Source: Branchiostoma floridae
Lineage: Eukaryota; Chordata; Leptocardii; Amphioxiformes; Branchiostomatidae
Assembly (NCBI RefSeq): GCF_000003815.2
Contig: NC_049989.1
Coordinates: 748,235-812,234 of the forward strand
Direction: 5' to 3'
Length of the DNA: 64,000 nucleotides
Under the pieces are notes generated by a model that saw only the letters and a list, made by a program, of their open reading frames with translations, searched no databases and was not told where the DNA came from. Each line of letters starts with the position of its first letter. Position 1 is the first letter of the stretch. This document shows, piece by piece, positions 51,114 through 62,097 of the stretch. Both the position numbers and the translations under genes were made by a program.

Positions 51114-51502
51114 CCAACTCTACCAAGCTTTTAAGCATAAGACAGTCTTTGAATAAATCGTAAAGCCAATGTTTAGCTTTGTACATTGGAAAAACTTTCT
51201 TCAATACTGTCATGTAACACATCAACTCAAATTACATCAGAAAAACTCTACAGCTGAGAAATATATAATATTAAATTTTCATCTGATGTATTTAATATAT
51301 AGAGCTGGCACATTATAATGCAGGTGCCATGATCATGTACAAAGTGTACAGTCTAAAATGAGGAAATGAATGCTTCAAATGAGAGCAGGACTGTCTTTAA
51401 TGACAATGTAACCATAAAGACATGTTACAGATGATTCATTGATTTTCTGTTGAAAGTATGATAATTGATTGAAAATAAAATCAGAATACCGGTACATTTA
51501 AT

Positions 51503-52918
51503 CTTAAAGCCACACCAATTTGATTAATCAGGTTCTCAGAATGGCCCACCCTACCTACTTTATTCCTTTCTGAAAAAAAAAATCACCACAGCTTCCATAA
51601 TAATTTCCATCATTTTAAATGATCATTAATATGAAGCAATTCAACAAGAGGTTAACATGTCTTTTATCTCCTTCAATCTCTTTGGAGTTTAACTTAATAA
51701 ACCACACTGGTATAGTGAATTGGCCTAAGTGCCTTAAGTTTTTAACATTCTTTCAATTAACTTTTGTTTTCACTTACTAGTATGAAGGACATATTAAAGG
51801 GGCATTCCACTCCAGAAACGAGTATTATTATTCCTCAGAGAATAAATAATTATGTTTGAATCAAGTTTGTTTGGTCAAATGTACCACAGGTTTAAGCTTA
51901 AACGCAAGGGAACATTGTAGCAAACGAGTTCTTGAATTCCCCTGAGGACCCTTCCAATGCATTGTTCGCTGGTGAGGGAGGACTTGGCTTTGACCATGGG
52001 AACAGGCACTAGGTACCGGTTATAGTATAGATTTCTATATTATGATGTTTTAGGATCACTTTTTTAGTAGACTGTGTGTGCACAAACGTCATCAGAACGT
52101 TTGTGGGTCATGCTGTAGCAATTTGTTCATGTATAAAAGTAGCCTTTTTAGAGAAGAATGGTCCACAAAAGTGACCAAATCTCTGAATTCCAAGGACCGC
52201 TGAGCTTAAAACTTTTTGTGTTCTTTCCTAAATGTCCGATAGCCACTCTACCACTTTCGTTCGCTCAGCGGTTCTACCGTTAGCGAGGAATTGTGCCCAA
52301 CGTCGGCCACACAAGCAGTTTTGGCGCCGCCATTTTACGTTGACTGACTTTCAACTCCTTATAGTTAAGTGGTCAAATATCCCCATCCCAAGATGATATA
52401 GTCTTCAAACTTTTTTCGTATTTCCCTACATATGTGATAATCACTTGACTGCTTTGTCAAGCTTATCCCGACTACCGTTAGCGAGAAAGTGTGACGGAAG
52501 TCGCGAACTCATATACGGCGCAGTACATTAGAAGCGGGTCCGTATGGGGGTGCTTGGATTTAGAAAAGAATATTGCCTGAAAGACAAATCAGGTAACTTT
52601 GCGAAAAGTCGAGTGCATTTGTATCCCAAAAAATATCATCTATCAGAAAATAACACTCGCTTCTGGAGTGGAATGCCCCTTTAAGTACATGCATAAAAAA
52701 TGTACTTTTGATAATTTTCAACAAACAGGACCTACTGCAGCTACAGAACAGTGCCAGTGTTCATTTTTTTTAAAGCTGAAAACTTACTATTCTTTATGTT
52801 TAGTTTTAGCCCTTATCTTTACATTAGAATTTTTTTACACTTTCTTTTATTTTTTCCCCTGTTGCTTAATCTTTGTCACAAAAAAAGAGAACTAACTAAT
52901 TGAATTGGTGTGGCCTAA
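51503..52918. mobile_element. Outer MITE split by a nested MITE
   Basis: TTAAAGCCACACCAATTTGA near 51504 and AATTGAATTGGTGTGGCC near 52898 are inverted copies. Without the nested 883-bp element it is about 530 bp. A further copy of the end occurs at 63508-63528. Confidence 0.65.
51798..52680. mobile_element. TTAA-flanked MITE (piggyBac/Kolobok type)
   Basis: Ends AGGGGCATTCCACTCCAGAA and the inverse TTCTGGAGTGGAATGCCCCT with TTAA on both sides (51794-51797 and 52681-52684). TTAA duplication is typical of piggyBac and Kolobok superfamilies. No transposase. Confidence 0.85.
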
Positions 52919-53301
52919 ATTTCTGCTGTACAGAAGACCACTGGCCTGGATTGTGTCACAATACATGACTGGTTCTGTTTATCATTGGTGCCATTGGAAA
53001 GGGGAAATACCGGTACGACTTATTCCTGCTGCCAATACGACTATAGACATCCAGAGCCAGTAGTTTTTGTACATCATAATGTAGCAACTTGTCCAACCTG
53101 TGTACAGTCCTGGTCACTGTTACATGTACATCAGGAACCTACACTTTGTCTTCAGTACAAGTGGACAATGACAGAAGAAGCACTACAAGCTTACATTGTA
53201 CACTAATTTTACAAAAATCTAGAGGTTTCTTAGTTATAGAGCATTTTGGTAATCATCACATCTTTCAAGAGATTGAAAAGCAAAAATGGAACAAAGAACT
53301 A

Positions 53302-53433
53302 CTATGCCATAATGATGGTGTCATCAAGGTCTTCCTCCTTAGGTTCTAGTTGAGAAGCCACTTTTTTCAGAGCTCTTTTATGGCACTCATTCAGGCTTTC
53401 TGCTGCTCCAGGATCCAGAGTTTTTAGGCAAGC
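53302..53433 (-). CDS. GCN1: GCN1 terminal exon
   Basis: 43 codons plus TAG: SLNECHKRALKKVASQLEPK then EEDLDDTIIMA. Acceptor TTTCTCCCAG. Human ends in DDTILT, so the terminus is conserved. Confidence 0.94.
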   Translation of the reverse strand, partial: ACLKTLDPGAAESLNECHKRALKKVASQLEPKEEDLDDTIIMA

Positions 53434-54968
53434 CTGGGAGAAACATAAGACAAAAGAAGTGTTCAGATTTGTTATCTCCAAGCAGATAGAGTGAGGAAAG
53501 ATTGACATGTTTTCCCAGCTTTGAGAAGATAGTACACTCGCACATCTGCCTAGTGACACGAAAATGCATAATTGCATAAGCTATTATGGCACAAACTTGA
53601 TATTTGTATGAAATGATGTCACAGCACATGACAAACAAAACAAAAATGACCAAAATAGCAAAAATGAGCTGACAAGGGTCTGTGGAAAGACAATAATAAG
53701 TTGCCAAAAATTTTTGAAATTGTCAATAAATGGTCACAGAGAAATATGTCTTTTAGTGAAAAATCATGTTAAGGGTCGATATGCAGAGACTTCCGCCTGA
53801 CATCAGCACCACAACGGAACACGGGCACAAAACAGTTGTAGTCAAACTTGACGAAGTTGTCTGTGGCCAGTGCCGCTCATGTGGCCTCCTGGGGTAAATG
53901 GACTAAACCTGATAACTGCATAAAATTGACTGACAAATTAATCATGCAACTAGAGTTCGGCGACCTCATACCTCCATGAAAATTTAGAACTTTCGTAAAT
54001 TTCATGCAATTGACTAACACATTAACATAATTTATGCATGGTGTTGTTCATCATTGAATAACGTACACATGTCACAATTATAAAATCCCATTATTAATCA
54101 TAAAGCGGTTTTGCGATTTTGCCATAAATTATGCAAATAAGTTCCTCATTACCATATTTGGTATCTGCTTACATTCCACCTATCATAATTACCGTTACAT
54201 TTATTGAAGTCCAGTTATTAAAAACTGAGTGAGTGAGTTATTAAAAACAATGGAATTATACAATTTCCTCATTAATAATGCAAATTAAGTCCTCATTTGC
54301 ATAACATGTATATCATTATGAAAATCTTTGCCTAAGCTACCTGCATGCCTAAAATGCAGGCAATCCGTCGTTCCTTTCTGCAGTTATCCTCTTTGGAGTG
54401 TCTTGACAAAAATGCCCCTGCAGTTCCACAATTAAATGTTAAAGGGCTGAAACTTGCCCCACTTTGTCATGGCACTAAACGCTATCTACCACCTAAATGT
54501 TAGGACCATAGCATGTCTGGAACAAGAGATACATTGAAAAAACTGCTATGATAGAATATTCTCATTAATTATGCAAATGTACTCCTATTTTGCATAATTA
54601 GTATCTTATCTTGTACAACATTGTCTAAGGTACCTACATACCAAAAATCATGAAAATTCGTTGTTCCCTTCTTGAGTTATCGTCTTCAGAAGTTTTTCAC
54701 AAAAATGCCCCTGCTATCCCAAAACTAGACGCTAGGGGGCTCAAACTTATGTCATTTTTCCTGAGCACAGGAGCTATCTAATACTCAAAAATCGTGGTCG
54801 TAGCTTGTTCAGAACACCGAGATAGCAAAACCGGAAGTTGCGCTGCAGTACCAAGGGAAGACACTAGGGGGCCCCAAATCTAATCATTTCCAGCTTTCAT
54901 CACACACTACCAACGCACCAAGTATGAAACCAATCCACCCAGCCGTTCTTGAGTTATTTTGTTTACAC

Positions 54969-54999
<31 letters not shown>

Positions 55000-57900
55000 A
55001 ACGCAGGGTAAAATATAACCTCCATGAAATTTCATGGAGGTAATTAATAGGATTCTACTGTTCTAAAGTTTGAGAATCAATGTGTGTCACAAAACTGTGA
55101 TTAATGGGCCTATTGTATTGACTGGGTACCCACTCTCTGACCAACCCCCACACCATAGGGAGACCAAGAGCAAGGAAATTAAAATCAGGGCTATCTCAAG
55201 TACTGTAAATGCAGAAACTTTCGCGGCGGTNNNNNNNNNNNNNNNNNNNNNNNNNNNNNNNNNNNNNNNNNNNNNNNNNNNNNNNNNNNNNNNNNNNNNN
55301 NNNNNNNNNNNNNNNNNNNNNNNNNNNNNNTTGCAGTGGCCGCTTCCAACACCACCAACATTTTGCCATGGTGCCACTGGAACTTAAAACCACTGCAAAA
55401 AGTCCTTTTTCCCTGCTACCGCGAAATTAAATCCCCGTGAACAGTACAGCAATCAATAGTCAAGTTCAATCTCTACAACTGGATATAAAAAAGCAGAGAA
55501 TTACTTCCAGACACTCATTGTTTGGAAGCAATTATGTCAATAATTTTCTGTTTCAAATCTGTCGTTTAAGCTGACGAAAATATATGTTCCCCACACTCAT
55601 TTCATGAAGTTCAGATTGTTTCGATGGGTGGGGTGAAATTATTTTCTATCCCAACAAGCAAATTTCCATCCGGGACAGAGGGCCAAGTCCTGGAGATAGC
55701 CCTGAATAAAATTCACCAAACAAGCCAAACAAACATCATGCAGCTCAGTCCTGAAAACCAGGATGCTGAAAGGACTCACCTGTAGACCATCCTCTCCCTT
55801 CCTGAGCTGCAGCAGTGACACCAGAGCCAGTTCACTACTGGCCTGGACAGCTGTGTTCTTCTCCTTAGTGTTACTAACCAAAGCAGGAACCAGGACACGG
55901 CACACACTGAGTGGAAGAGGATTGCTTGACTTGTTCACCACATGGTTCACCCCCTGGGCTGCCACCATTTTGATATCATTAGATGAATGGTTAAGAGCCT
56001 AGAACACAGAAAAACTCATGGTGAGAATCTGAATCATGGTAAGAATCTGTATCATTATCTTTATAATATTACAAAAGGGAGACTTGGTGAACATTAATCA
56101 AGAAAAGTGCACAGCTTAGGCTGACGTCACATTTCCAAAAGGGGCCCCGCCGGGCAGTTTTGCAAAACGGAAAGTATGATATAAAAGACAACTAAAACAC
56201 ATAACAGACCAAAAATAATTCAACAGCATGCCTTGTGCATACTTATTGGCATAAACAGGCATGTGTGCACAAGCACACAGTCACATAAATGTACAAGCAC
56301 ACGCATATACACACAAATGTACATGCACAGGCACTCCAACATACAAAATGTATTGTGCAGACAGAGACATGCTTACATGTAAATGCACATAAATATTTTA
56401 CATAGATTCTAACAACCACACAAGACACATGCACAAATCTGTGCACACACAATACATTATATACATTGTACATACAAGTGTACAACCCACACACATAGAA
56501 TGAACAATCATGTACATTTGTATAAGGTACTTCAATGAATAAATCCATAAAAAAGTACTTTTCCTTGGAAGCATGGTTCCTGGCACACATCAACAGCAGG
56601 ATAACACTCATTGCCTCAGTAGAAAAAAAGCTGTGGAACCATCCAAAATGATCTCAAAATCTTAATAAACATTAAATTTTTTTTATTTTGTGCATTCACC
56701 CTACCTTGACAGCTGTGGTAAGTAGAGGTTTGGGGATGTCAGCAGTGTTGGACACAACGTGAGTCAAGAGAAAGCCCAGAGCACGGACTCCACTGCTACA
56801 GATGGGGATCTGCAAGGAACGTCATGATATCATTCCACAAAATTCCACTTGGACAAGATAGTAGGCTCATAAATACGTAGTAAAACCTTTTGAAACTAAC
56901 ATAAAAAGGGCGCCTCATAATTTCATAATTTCAATAAACAAAGCAATTCTGCCAAATCATTCGCTTACTATAGCTATGCATATTGTTTGCTGTGAATTCT
57001 ACTTTACTTTTCCTAATACATGTAGTACATGACTATTGTACAAAATGCACGTACATGTAATGGGGGCGCCCTAACATGGCGCGTCTTTTCATGAGCTCAA
57101 ACTCATGGCGCTCCATCGCTAGTTGCCAGAGAGTTGTAAATTTTTGATGAATTTTTTTTTTACACATTCATCTAAATAAGATACTTGGATAAGAAATATA
57201 TGTACATTCATACGCTTCATGAACCCTTCGCTTCCTGTGTTACAAGCAGCAAACAACTTTTTTGTGTGTGTGTCAATGCTATTTTCTGATTTTGTGTTCC
57301 ATTAGACAGTGTGCCCTAACTTTGTACGCTTTGGTAATTTTGCGTGCAGAGGTAGACTCCCTTGCAGTCTTCGGACGGGGCTAGGTTTTTTTTTGGGGGG
57401 GGGGGGGTCGTTGGTTCGCAATTTTCAACATTGGCCATGGTCTCTTGTGTCGGGAAAGGGAGTTAATCGAGGAAGGGAGTTTGCTGTGGAAGGGAGTTTG
57501 CCGTGATAGCGAGTTTTCCCCCGTCCCGGGACACAATCCAGGTCGTGTTTTCACAGGAAAAGGGCTGAATGAGCTGCATGCGGCGGCCCAACTAACAAAA
57601 TCATTATGAAAAACGATGCATCCAACATCACCAAAACTCTGTCTACATGTACTTGGGAAATATATTCCACATCTCCCTGTACATTTTCACTGCTATAGAC
57701 TGTATGAATCATATGTTAGAGTGTAACAAATCTTTGGAGCGTTCCCTCATCTGCCACACACCCGCGGGAAAACAACAGTGATGCCTACATGTGTATGTTG
57801 TGTTTTTCTGGTCGTTTTGCTACTCAACAAACATTTGAAGACCCATATTTGTAGTGTCTTGTGAAGCTGTATTTCTTATGCGTATGATAGTTGTGTGGCT

Positions 57901-58358
57901 GTTTTGTACAGCTTATATATTTAGGACACAAGTCGCCAATACCCAGTAACCGGCAACTGCAGTGATTTGGCACTACCAACATTATTGTTAAAAAATTATT
58001 TTTTCCAAGAAAACAGGAGATGAATATGGAAAAAGTAATATTTTTTATGCATACAGAAGTCTGTGGCAACAAACACAGCATTCTTGTGCATAACAAGGTC
58101 AGCAACAAATCCGTGCAAAGTTAGGGCGCACACCATCTACACATAGAAGTATTACATCACTGAAAATCTTAACTTGGCAGATCAAAGTGACTGCAGCAGC
58201 ATATCTTACCCTGTCTGCTGCACAGCTGGCGATGACGATGCCTGTCACCTTGTCCCCAAACTGTTCGTCCATCAGCCTGCTCGCCGCCTCCTTCAAGGCC
58301 ACAGCAAGCGCCACGCTACGACCTTGTCTCAGCATCCAATCAGCTGATGGATCATGGT
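53302..58358 (-). CDS. GCN1: GCN1, eIF2-alpha kinase activator, C-terminal four exons
   Basis: GCN1 is a very large HEAT-repeat protein (human about 2670 residues) that binds ribosomes and activates the kinase GCN2 in amino-acid starvation and ribosome-collision responses. Four minus-strand exons (58210-58358, 56705-56809, 55780-55998, 53302-53433) give the last 200 or so residues in agreeing phases. Matches to human include DWMLRQGRSVALAVA (human DWMVRHGRSLALSVA), ADRIPI, SGVRALGFLL, LNHSSNDIKMVA, NECHKRALKKVASQ and the acidic DDTI end. The TAG stop is at 53302-53304. The upstream intron is longer than 5.6 kb and contains a LINE in the same orientation; no further exon was found to 64000. 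Confidence 0.93.
53950..55045 (+). repeat. AGTTCGG-family repeat, long copy
   Basis: Starts TAGAGTTCGGCGACCTCAT and CCTCCATGAAAAT, ends CCTCCATGAAATTTCATGGA and GGTAAT. The inverted CCTCCATGAAAT at both ends, ATGCAAATTA-rich body and an AC run (54964-55000) define the family. Intron of GCN1. Confidence 0.75.
55186..55704. mobile_element. hAT-like MITE with nested repeat and gap
   Basis: CAGGGCTATCTCAAG at the left and GGAGATAGCCCTG at the right; flanks ATTAAAAT and AATAAAAT (7 of 8 match). Inside are the fragment GTAAATGCAGAAACTTTCGC and CCGCGAAATTAAATCCCCG, a second element cut by the N run. Confidence 0.7.
55231..55330. other. Assembly gap (100 N)
   Basis: A round 100-N run, probably of unknown true length, within a repeat. 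Confidence 1.
55780..55998 (-). CDS. GCN1: GCN1 exon (penultimate)
   Basis: 73 codons, ALNHSSNDIKMVAAQGVNHV to LQLRKGEDGLQ, acceptor TGTTCTAG, donor GTGAGT. Matches the human QNPSSDIRLVAEK and LKMRQGEEVFQ ends. Confidence 0.94.
56230..56520. repeat. Degenerate CA-rich low-complexity tract
   Basis: ACATGCACA / CACACAAATGTACA-type imperfect repeats; they create a Cys/Val-rich minus-strand ORF that is not a gene. Intron of GCN1. Confidence 0.7.
56705..56809 (-). CDS. GCN1: GCN1 exon (third from last)
   Basis: 35 codons, IPICSSGVRALGFLLTHVVS to LLTTAVK, acceptor CTTGCAG, donor GTAGGG. Confidence 0.93.
57309..58133. mobile_element. MITE with GTGTG...CCCTAACTTTG ends
   Basis: GTGTGCCCTAACTTTGTACG at 57309 and CGTGCAAAGTTAGGGCGCAC at 58112 are imperfect inverted copies. 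A related GGGCGCCCTAACATGGCGCG occurs at 57063. No coding capacity seen. Confidence 0.55.
57385..57409. repeat. T-run/G-run
   Basis: A run of T followed by about 13 G, a possible G-quadruplex and sequencing-error hotspot. Confidence 0.8.
58210..58358 (-). CDS. GCN1: GCN1 exon (fourth from last)
   Basis: 149 nt, acceptor TTTTGGCAG, donor GTAAGA. Encodes HDPSADWMLRQGRSVALAVA to GIVIASCAADR. It starts in the third of its split codon, so an upstream exon exists. Confidence 0.93.
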
Positions 58359-58856
58359 CTGCCAAAATGTGAAAATGATATCATTTATATAAATTATATG
58401 GAAGATTTTTGCCTTCAGGCTTATCATTTGTAATTGGAATTTACACAAAGCGCACAGTCTGTACTTTGATAAGAAAATGCAATAACCTATCAGATAATCA
58501 GTCTTCTAATGATTTGTAATATTCATGGTTTATACAATTATAATAATAATAATGGTTTATTTCACAGAAGCATTTCGCAGCCTTTAGGCTGAATTGCACA
58601 CTCCTTTCACAATTGATTAATATACAGCTGGGTAAAATCCTATACAAAAAATTACAGCCTTAAGATTAAAAGTATTTTTAAATTCTATTGATATGATTTA
58701 CAGCAACAGGATAATCTCAGCGTTTGTAATGCTTTCTAATCATGAACATTTAACATTGGTGGTCGATACAATACATGATCAATCAACAATACAATAACAA
58801 TACAAGAATTAAGATTTGATGGGTTTTTCATTCACATATCAACTTAATGCACATGT

Positions 58857-60278
58857 CTACATACTGTTATTTAGCAAAGTAGTTAGATATGGAATTGGGC
58901 TGTTTCTGTAGCGCTCTGTGTGTACTGGCAATGTGACTAGTTGATTGTTTTGTCGCGTTACCCTGCCGCTGACGTCTCCTCTACGCTTGGGGAGCCAGTG
59001 TCGGTACTCGTCTGAGGCGTACAGGCTCTTCGCGAACTTCAGACAAAGGGCATCCCGTCTATCATTGAGTTTCTCCAGGTTTAATACTTGACATGACAGT
59101 GAGTAACTGTGGTAGCTACTTCCCAGTATAATCCTGGTTGCACGCCTCTGTATGTTCTCAATTTTCTTCCGTTGTCCGTTTGTCAGACCTCCATGCCACA
59201 CAGGGGCGGCATACTCTAAAACTGGGCGAACAAAGCACTTGTAGACGGTCAGCAAGTCCTCCACTGGTAGGTTGAATTGTCGAAGTCTGCACAGCAAGTA
59301 TAACCGTTGGTTCCCCTTCTTGGTCATTTCTGTAACTTGACTTTCCCAACCTAGGTTTGCTTGAAATATGACTCCCAAGCATTTTGCAATGGGCACTACC
59401 TCCAGCACATGTCCATTGATGGAAAGAGGGGGTGGTGGTGGAGGGTTGCGGGCAAAGCAGATGTGCACAGCCTTGCACTTAGAGGGGTTAAGTTTCATCT
59501 TGTTTTCCTCGGTCCAGCTTGACAGGTTATCCAGGTCGTTCTGCAGCTTAGATGGTTCGGATTTGCGCCTTGATTCGATGAGGTTCAAATCGTCAACAAA
59601 GGCCCTCGACGGTGAGTTCATGCTGTTTGTTAGATTGTTGACGTGAGCTATAAACACTATCGGGCCCAGCTTGGTGCCTTGAGCGAGCCCGCACGTGAGT
59701 TCCTTCTTCTGGGAAAGCGCACCATGGTATCTGGTTCTCTGCGAGCGTTGTGAGTGGAAACTGACAATCCAGGGGATAATTTCTGGCCTGACTCCCAGGT
59801 TGATCAGGTGCTTCATTGCTACTGTATGATCCACTAGATCGAAGGCTTTGCTAAAATCCGTCAATACCCAAGTGCTGGAAGTTCCTCGTTTGTCTGCTGC
59901 CTCATAGAGTTGATTAGCCAAAGTGAGAAGACAATGCGTTGTTGATCGCCCCTTGAGCCCCCCAAACTGGTTTGGAGAAATACTGTTCTTCATGTCCTGC
60001 AGCATCCAAGTTGCCACGAAGTCCTCACATACTTTTGAGATGAGGGAGGTCAGCGAAACGGGTCGTAGGTGGTTGATGTCTGGTGGACTAGTCTTCGGGA
60101 GCGGTACCACCACTGCCTCTTTCCACTCGTGTGGCACCCTATCTTCAAGCAAAGAGGAGTTTAAAATGTTGGCAATAGGTTCACTCAGTTCGACTGCGTA
60201 TTCCTTGAGCAACCTACCGTCAATTCCGTCAGGGCCTGCAGATTTTGTTGTTTTGATCTTTGATCTTCCAGTACACAT
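58857..60278 (-). CDS. LINE reverse transcriptase ORF
   Basis: 473 codons. RT motifs in order: SAGPDGIDGRLL, LRPVSLTSLISKVCE, SPNQFGGLKGRST, LTDFSKAFDLVDH (Asp), GLAQGTKLGPI, and FVDD at residues 227-230 in place of the commoner YADD/FADD. The C-terminal thumb has RPVLEYAAPVWHGGL and ENIQRRATRIILG. It has no frame break downstream. The first codons overlap the upstream ORF in another frame, so the listed start is arbitrary. Confidence 0.88.
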   Translation of the reverse strand: MCTGRSKIKTTKSAGPDGIDGRLLKEYAVELSEPIANILNSSLLEDRVPHEWKEAVVVPLPKTSPPDINHLRPVSLTSLISKVCEDFVATWMLQDMKNSISPNQFGGLKGRSTTHCLLTLANQLYEAADKRGTSSTWVLTDFSKAFDLVDHTVAMKHLINLGVRPEIIPWIVSFHSQRSQRTRYHGALSQKKELTCGLAQGTKLGPIVFIAHVNNLTNSMNSPSRAFVDDLNLIESRRKSEPSKLQNDLDNLSSWTEENKMKLNPSKCKAVHICFARNPPPPPPLSINGHVLEVVPIAKCLGVIFQANLGWESQVTEMTKKGNQRLYLLCRLRQFNLPVEDLLTVYKCFVRPVLEYAAPVWHGGLTNGQRKKIENIQRRATRIILGSSYHSYSLSCQVLNLEKLNDRRDALCLKFAKSLYASDEYRHWLPKRRGDVSGRVTRQNNQLVTLPVHTERYRNSPIPYLTTLLNNSM

Positions 60279-62097
60279 CCCAAGGCTGCACTGTTGGAGG
60301 GGGACGGCTTGGGAGATACGTTGGTAAGTTAGACAGGTCGAGGGGTGGTAGTGATGTTGTTACGTCGGTAAATTTCTGGTTGATGAAATTTGCCATGTCG
60401 TGATGATTGTCTGGATCGACTCCTTCGGCTTGGACGGTCATGGCTTTTTTCTGTGTGCCTGTTAAAACCTTTATCTCCTTGTACCATGCGCTCGGGTTGT
60501 CTTTCTTCAGTTTCTGGACTCTGCTGGTGTAGTATTGTTTCCTGGCCCTTTTGATCATCCTCTGGATCTTATTGCGAAGTGCCCTCCATGTTTTCCACTT
60601 TTGATCGCAGAATGCTCGCTGACGACGTTTAATTGCTTCCTTTATTCTTGGGGAAATCCAGGGCTTGTCCTGCAGATATGTTCTTAGTACTTTAGTGGGA
60701 AAGTGTATTGCTACTGCCTCGTTCAACGTTGTATAGAAGGCTGATGTTTTGTCTTGTGTTTTCTGTGCCTCTGTTACTTCGTTCCACTGGTGCTGGGTGA
60801 TCCATTGGCCGAATGACCGAATACCGGAGTCTTTCATTGGCCGTATCTCCCGTTTTGCGACCTTGTTCTCGACCCGGTGGTACTTTGGCGTCAACAGTAC
60901 AACGTTGTGGTCTCCACGACCCAGCGGTGAAGTAACGGACGGCGGATTATAGAATTCAGAGACATTTGTCATTATAAGATCAAGAATAGCATTAGATCTT
61001 GTAGGTATGTTGACAACTTGTCGTAAACCATTGCCAGTACACATATCAGATACATCTATATTGTTAAAATCACCCAATATCAGATAGCCTGCATTGTCGT
61101 ACTGAGTTCTAAGTTTGTCTACAGAATCTAGTAAATGTTGCTTTAACATGTCAACATGTGGGGATTGGGGTGGCTCATAGACTACACATGTGATAATGGA
61201 CGAAATCTTTCTGGGGAGCCGTTTGGGCCGTATCATAGTCCATAAACACTCCAGTTCATCTGGTACATCAACTGTCATAATACGATGTGCTGCAATACTA
61301 TCTCTTACATAAAGCGCAACTCCACCACCACGTCTACCTTCTCTTGACTTAACAAAGACATTGTAACCGTCAACTGACCAGAATTCAGGAGGTATGTCGT
61401 TGCGAAACCATGTTTCTGAAACGGCGGCTACATCTACATGTTCATTTAACAGTACAGAGTGAAATTCATCGAGTTTGTTAGCCAGAGAACGAGCATTACA
61501 CAATAAAACATTTGGTACAACAATCTGGTGTGGCGTAAGCTGAGTTCTAGAGTTTGTAGTCGGGACTGGTACTACCTGTCGCAGTCTGGGGTATGTGTGG
61601 ACAGCTGAGTTCGCCGTAGGTATGTCCTCAGTGTTGTTAGGGTGCAGATCCGGAACGTCGGGGATGGTCGATGCACACGTCCGTTGATTGGAATGAACAT
61701 GGATCAAGACACTGTCATTAGGACGATGATGTTCCTGGGTTGCTATGGTAATGAGATTTGCAGTGTTTGTGTTGCGACGATCACCATGCGGAGAATGCCC
61801 AGATTTGCATATCAATGATGGAAAGATGTCCCCCGTCTCATACCTGTGACCAACTATGGTGGTAATTTTGCGATGGAAGTTCCTCCCAGCACGAGTACCT
61901 CGGTACCGGCCCCAAGGACGTAGTAAACCCAGGTCGCGTAGCTGTGTCTTCAGCTGTGGTCCCGCAGGAGGTGCCGCGGACTTGATTCGGTGGAAGAAGC
62001 TCGCCGTGTACATCAGAAGACCCCCCCCCCGCCATTGTTCTGTACGACTGGTCACAGTTCCGAGTTCAGCTCCACATAAATCACAGAAATGACACAC
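60229..62097 (-). CDS. LINE endonuclease-containing ORF
   Basis: 622 codons. An N-terminal Cys-containing, Arg-rich region (CDLCGAEL, RYRGTRAGRNFHRK) precedes an APE-type endonuclease from about residue 195: LLCNARSLANKLDEF, VAAVSETWF (catalytic Glu), RRGGGVALYV, YLILGDFN and RGDHNVV (Asp/His). It ends with the pre-RT region (ARKQYYTSRVQKLKKDNPS) and a TGA caused by a frame break near 60255. The cleavage activity normally nicks genomic DNA for target-primed reverse transcription. Confidence 0.85.
   Translation of the reverse strand: MCHFCDLCGAELGTVTSRTEQWRGGGLLMYTASFFHRIKSAAPPAGPQLKTQLRDLGLLRPWGRYRGTRAGRNFHRKITTIVGHRYETGDIFPSLICKSGHSPHGDRRNTNTANLITIATQEHHRPNDSVLIHVHSNQRTCASTIPDVPDLHPNNTEDIPTANSAVHTYPRLRQVVPVPTTNSRTQLTPHQIVVPNVLLCNARSLANKLDEFHSVLLNEHVDVAAVSETWFRNDIPPEFWSVDGYNVFVKSREGRRGGGVALYVRDSIAAHRIMTVDVPDELECLWTMIRPKRLPRKISSIITCVVYEPPQSPHVDMLKQHLLDSVDKLRTQYDNAGYLILGDFNNIDVSDMCTGNGLRQVVNIPTRSNAILDLIMTNVSEFYNPPSVTSPLGRGDHNVVLLTPKYHRVENKVAKREIRPMKDSGIRSFGQWITQHQWNEVTEAQKTQDKTSAFYTTLNEAVAIHFPTKVLRTYLQDKPWISPRIKEAIKRRQRAFCDQKWKTWRALRNKIQRMIKRARKQYYTSRVQKLKKDNPSAWYKEIKVLTGTQKKAMTVQAEGVDPDNHHDMANFINQKFTDVTTSLPPLDLSNLPTYLPSRPPPTVQPWDVYWKIKDQNNKICRP

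Noticed and set aside
56243-56611. Cys/Val-rich minus ORF
   Set aside because: Arises from a CA-rich low-complexity intronic tract, with no signal of conservation.
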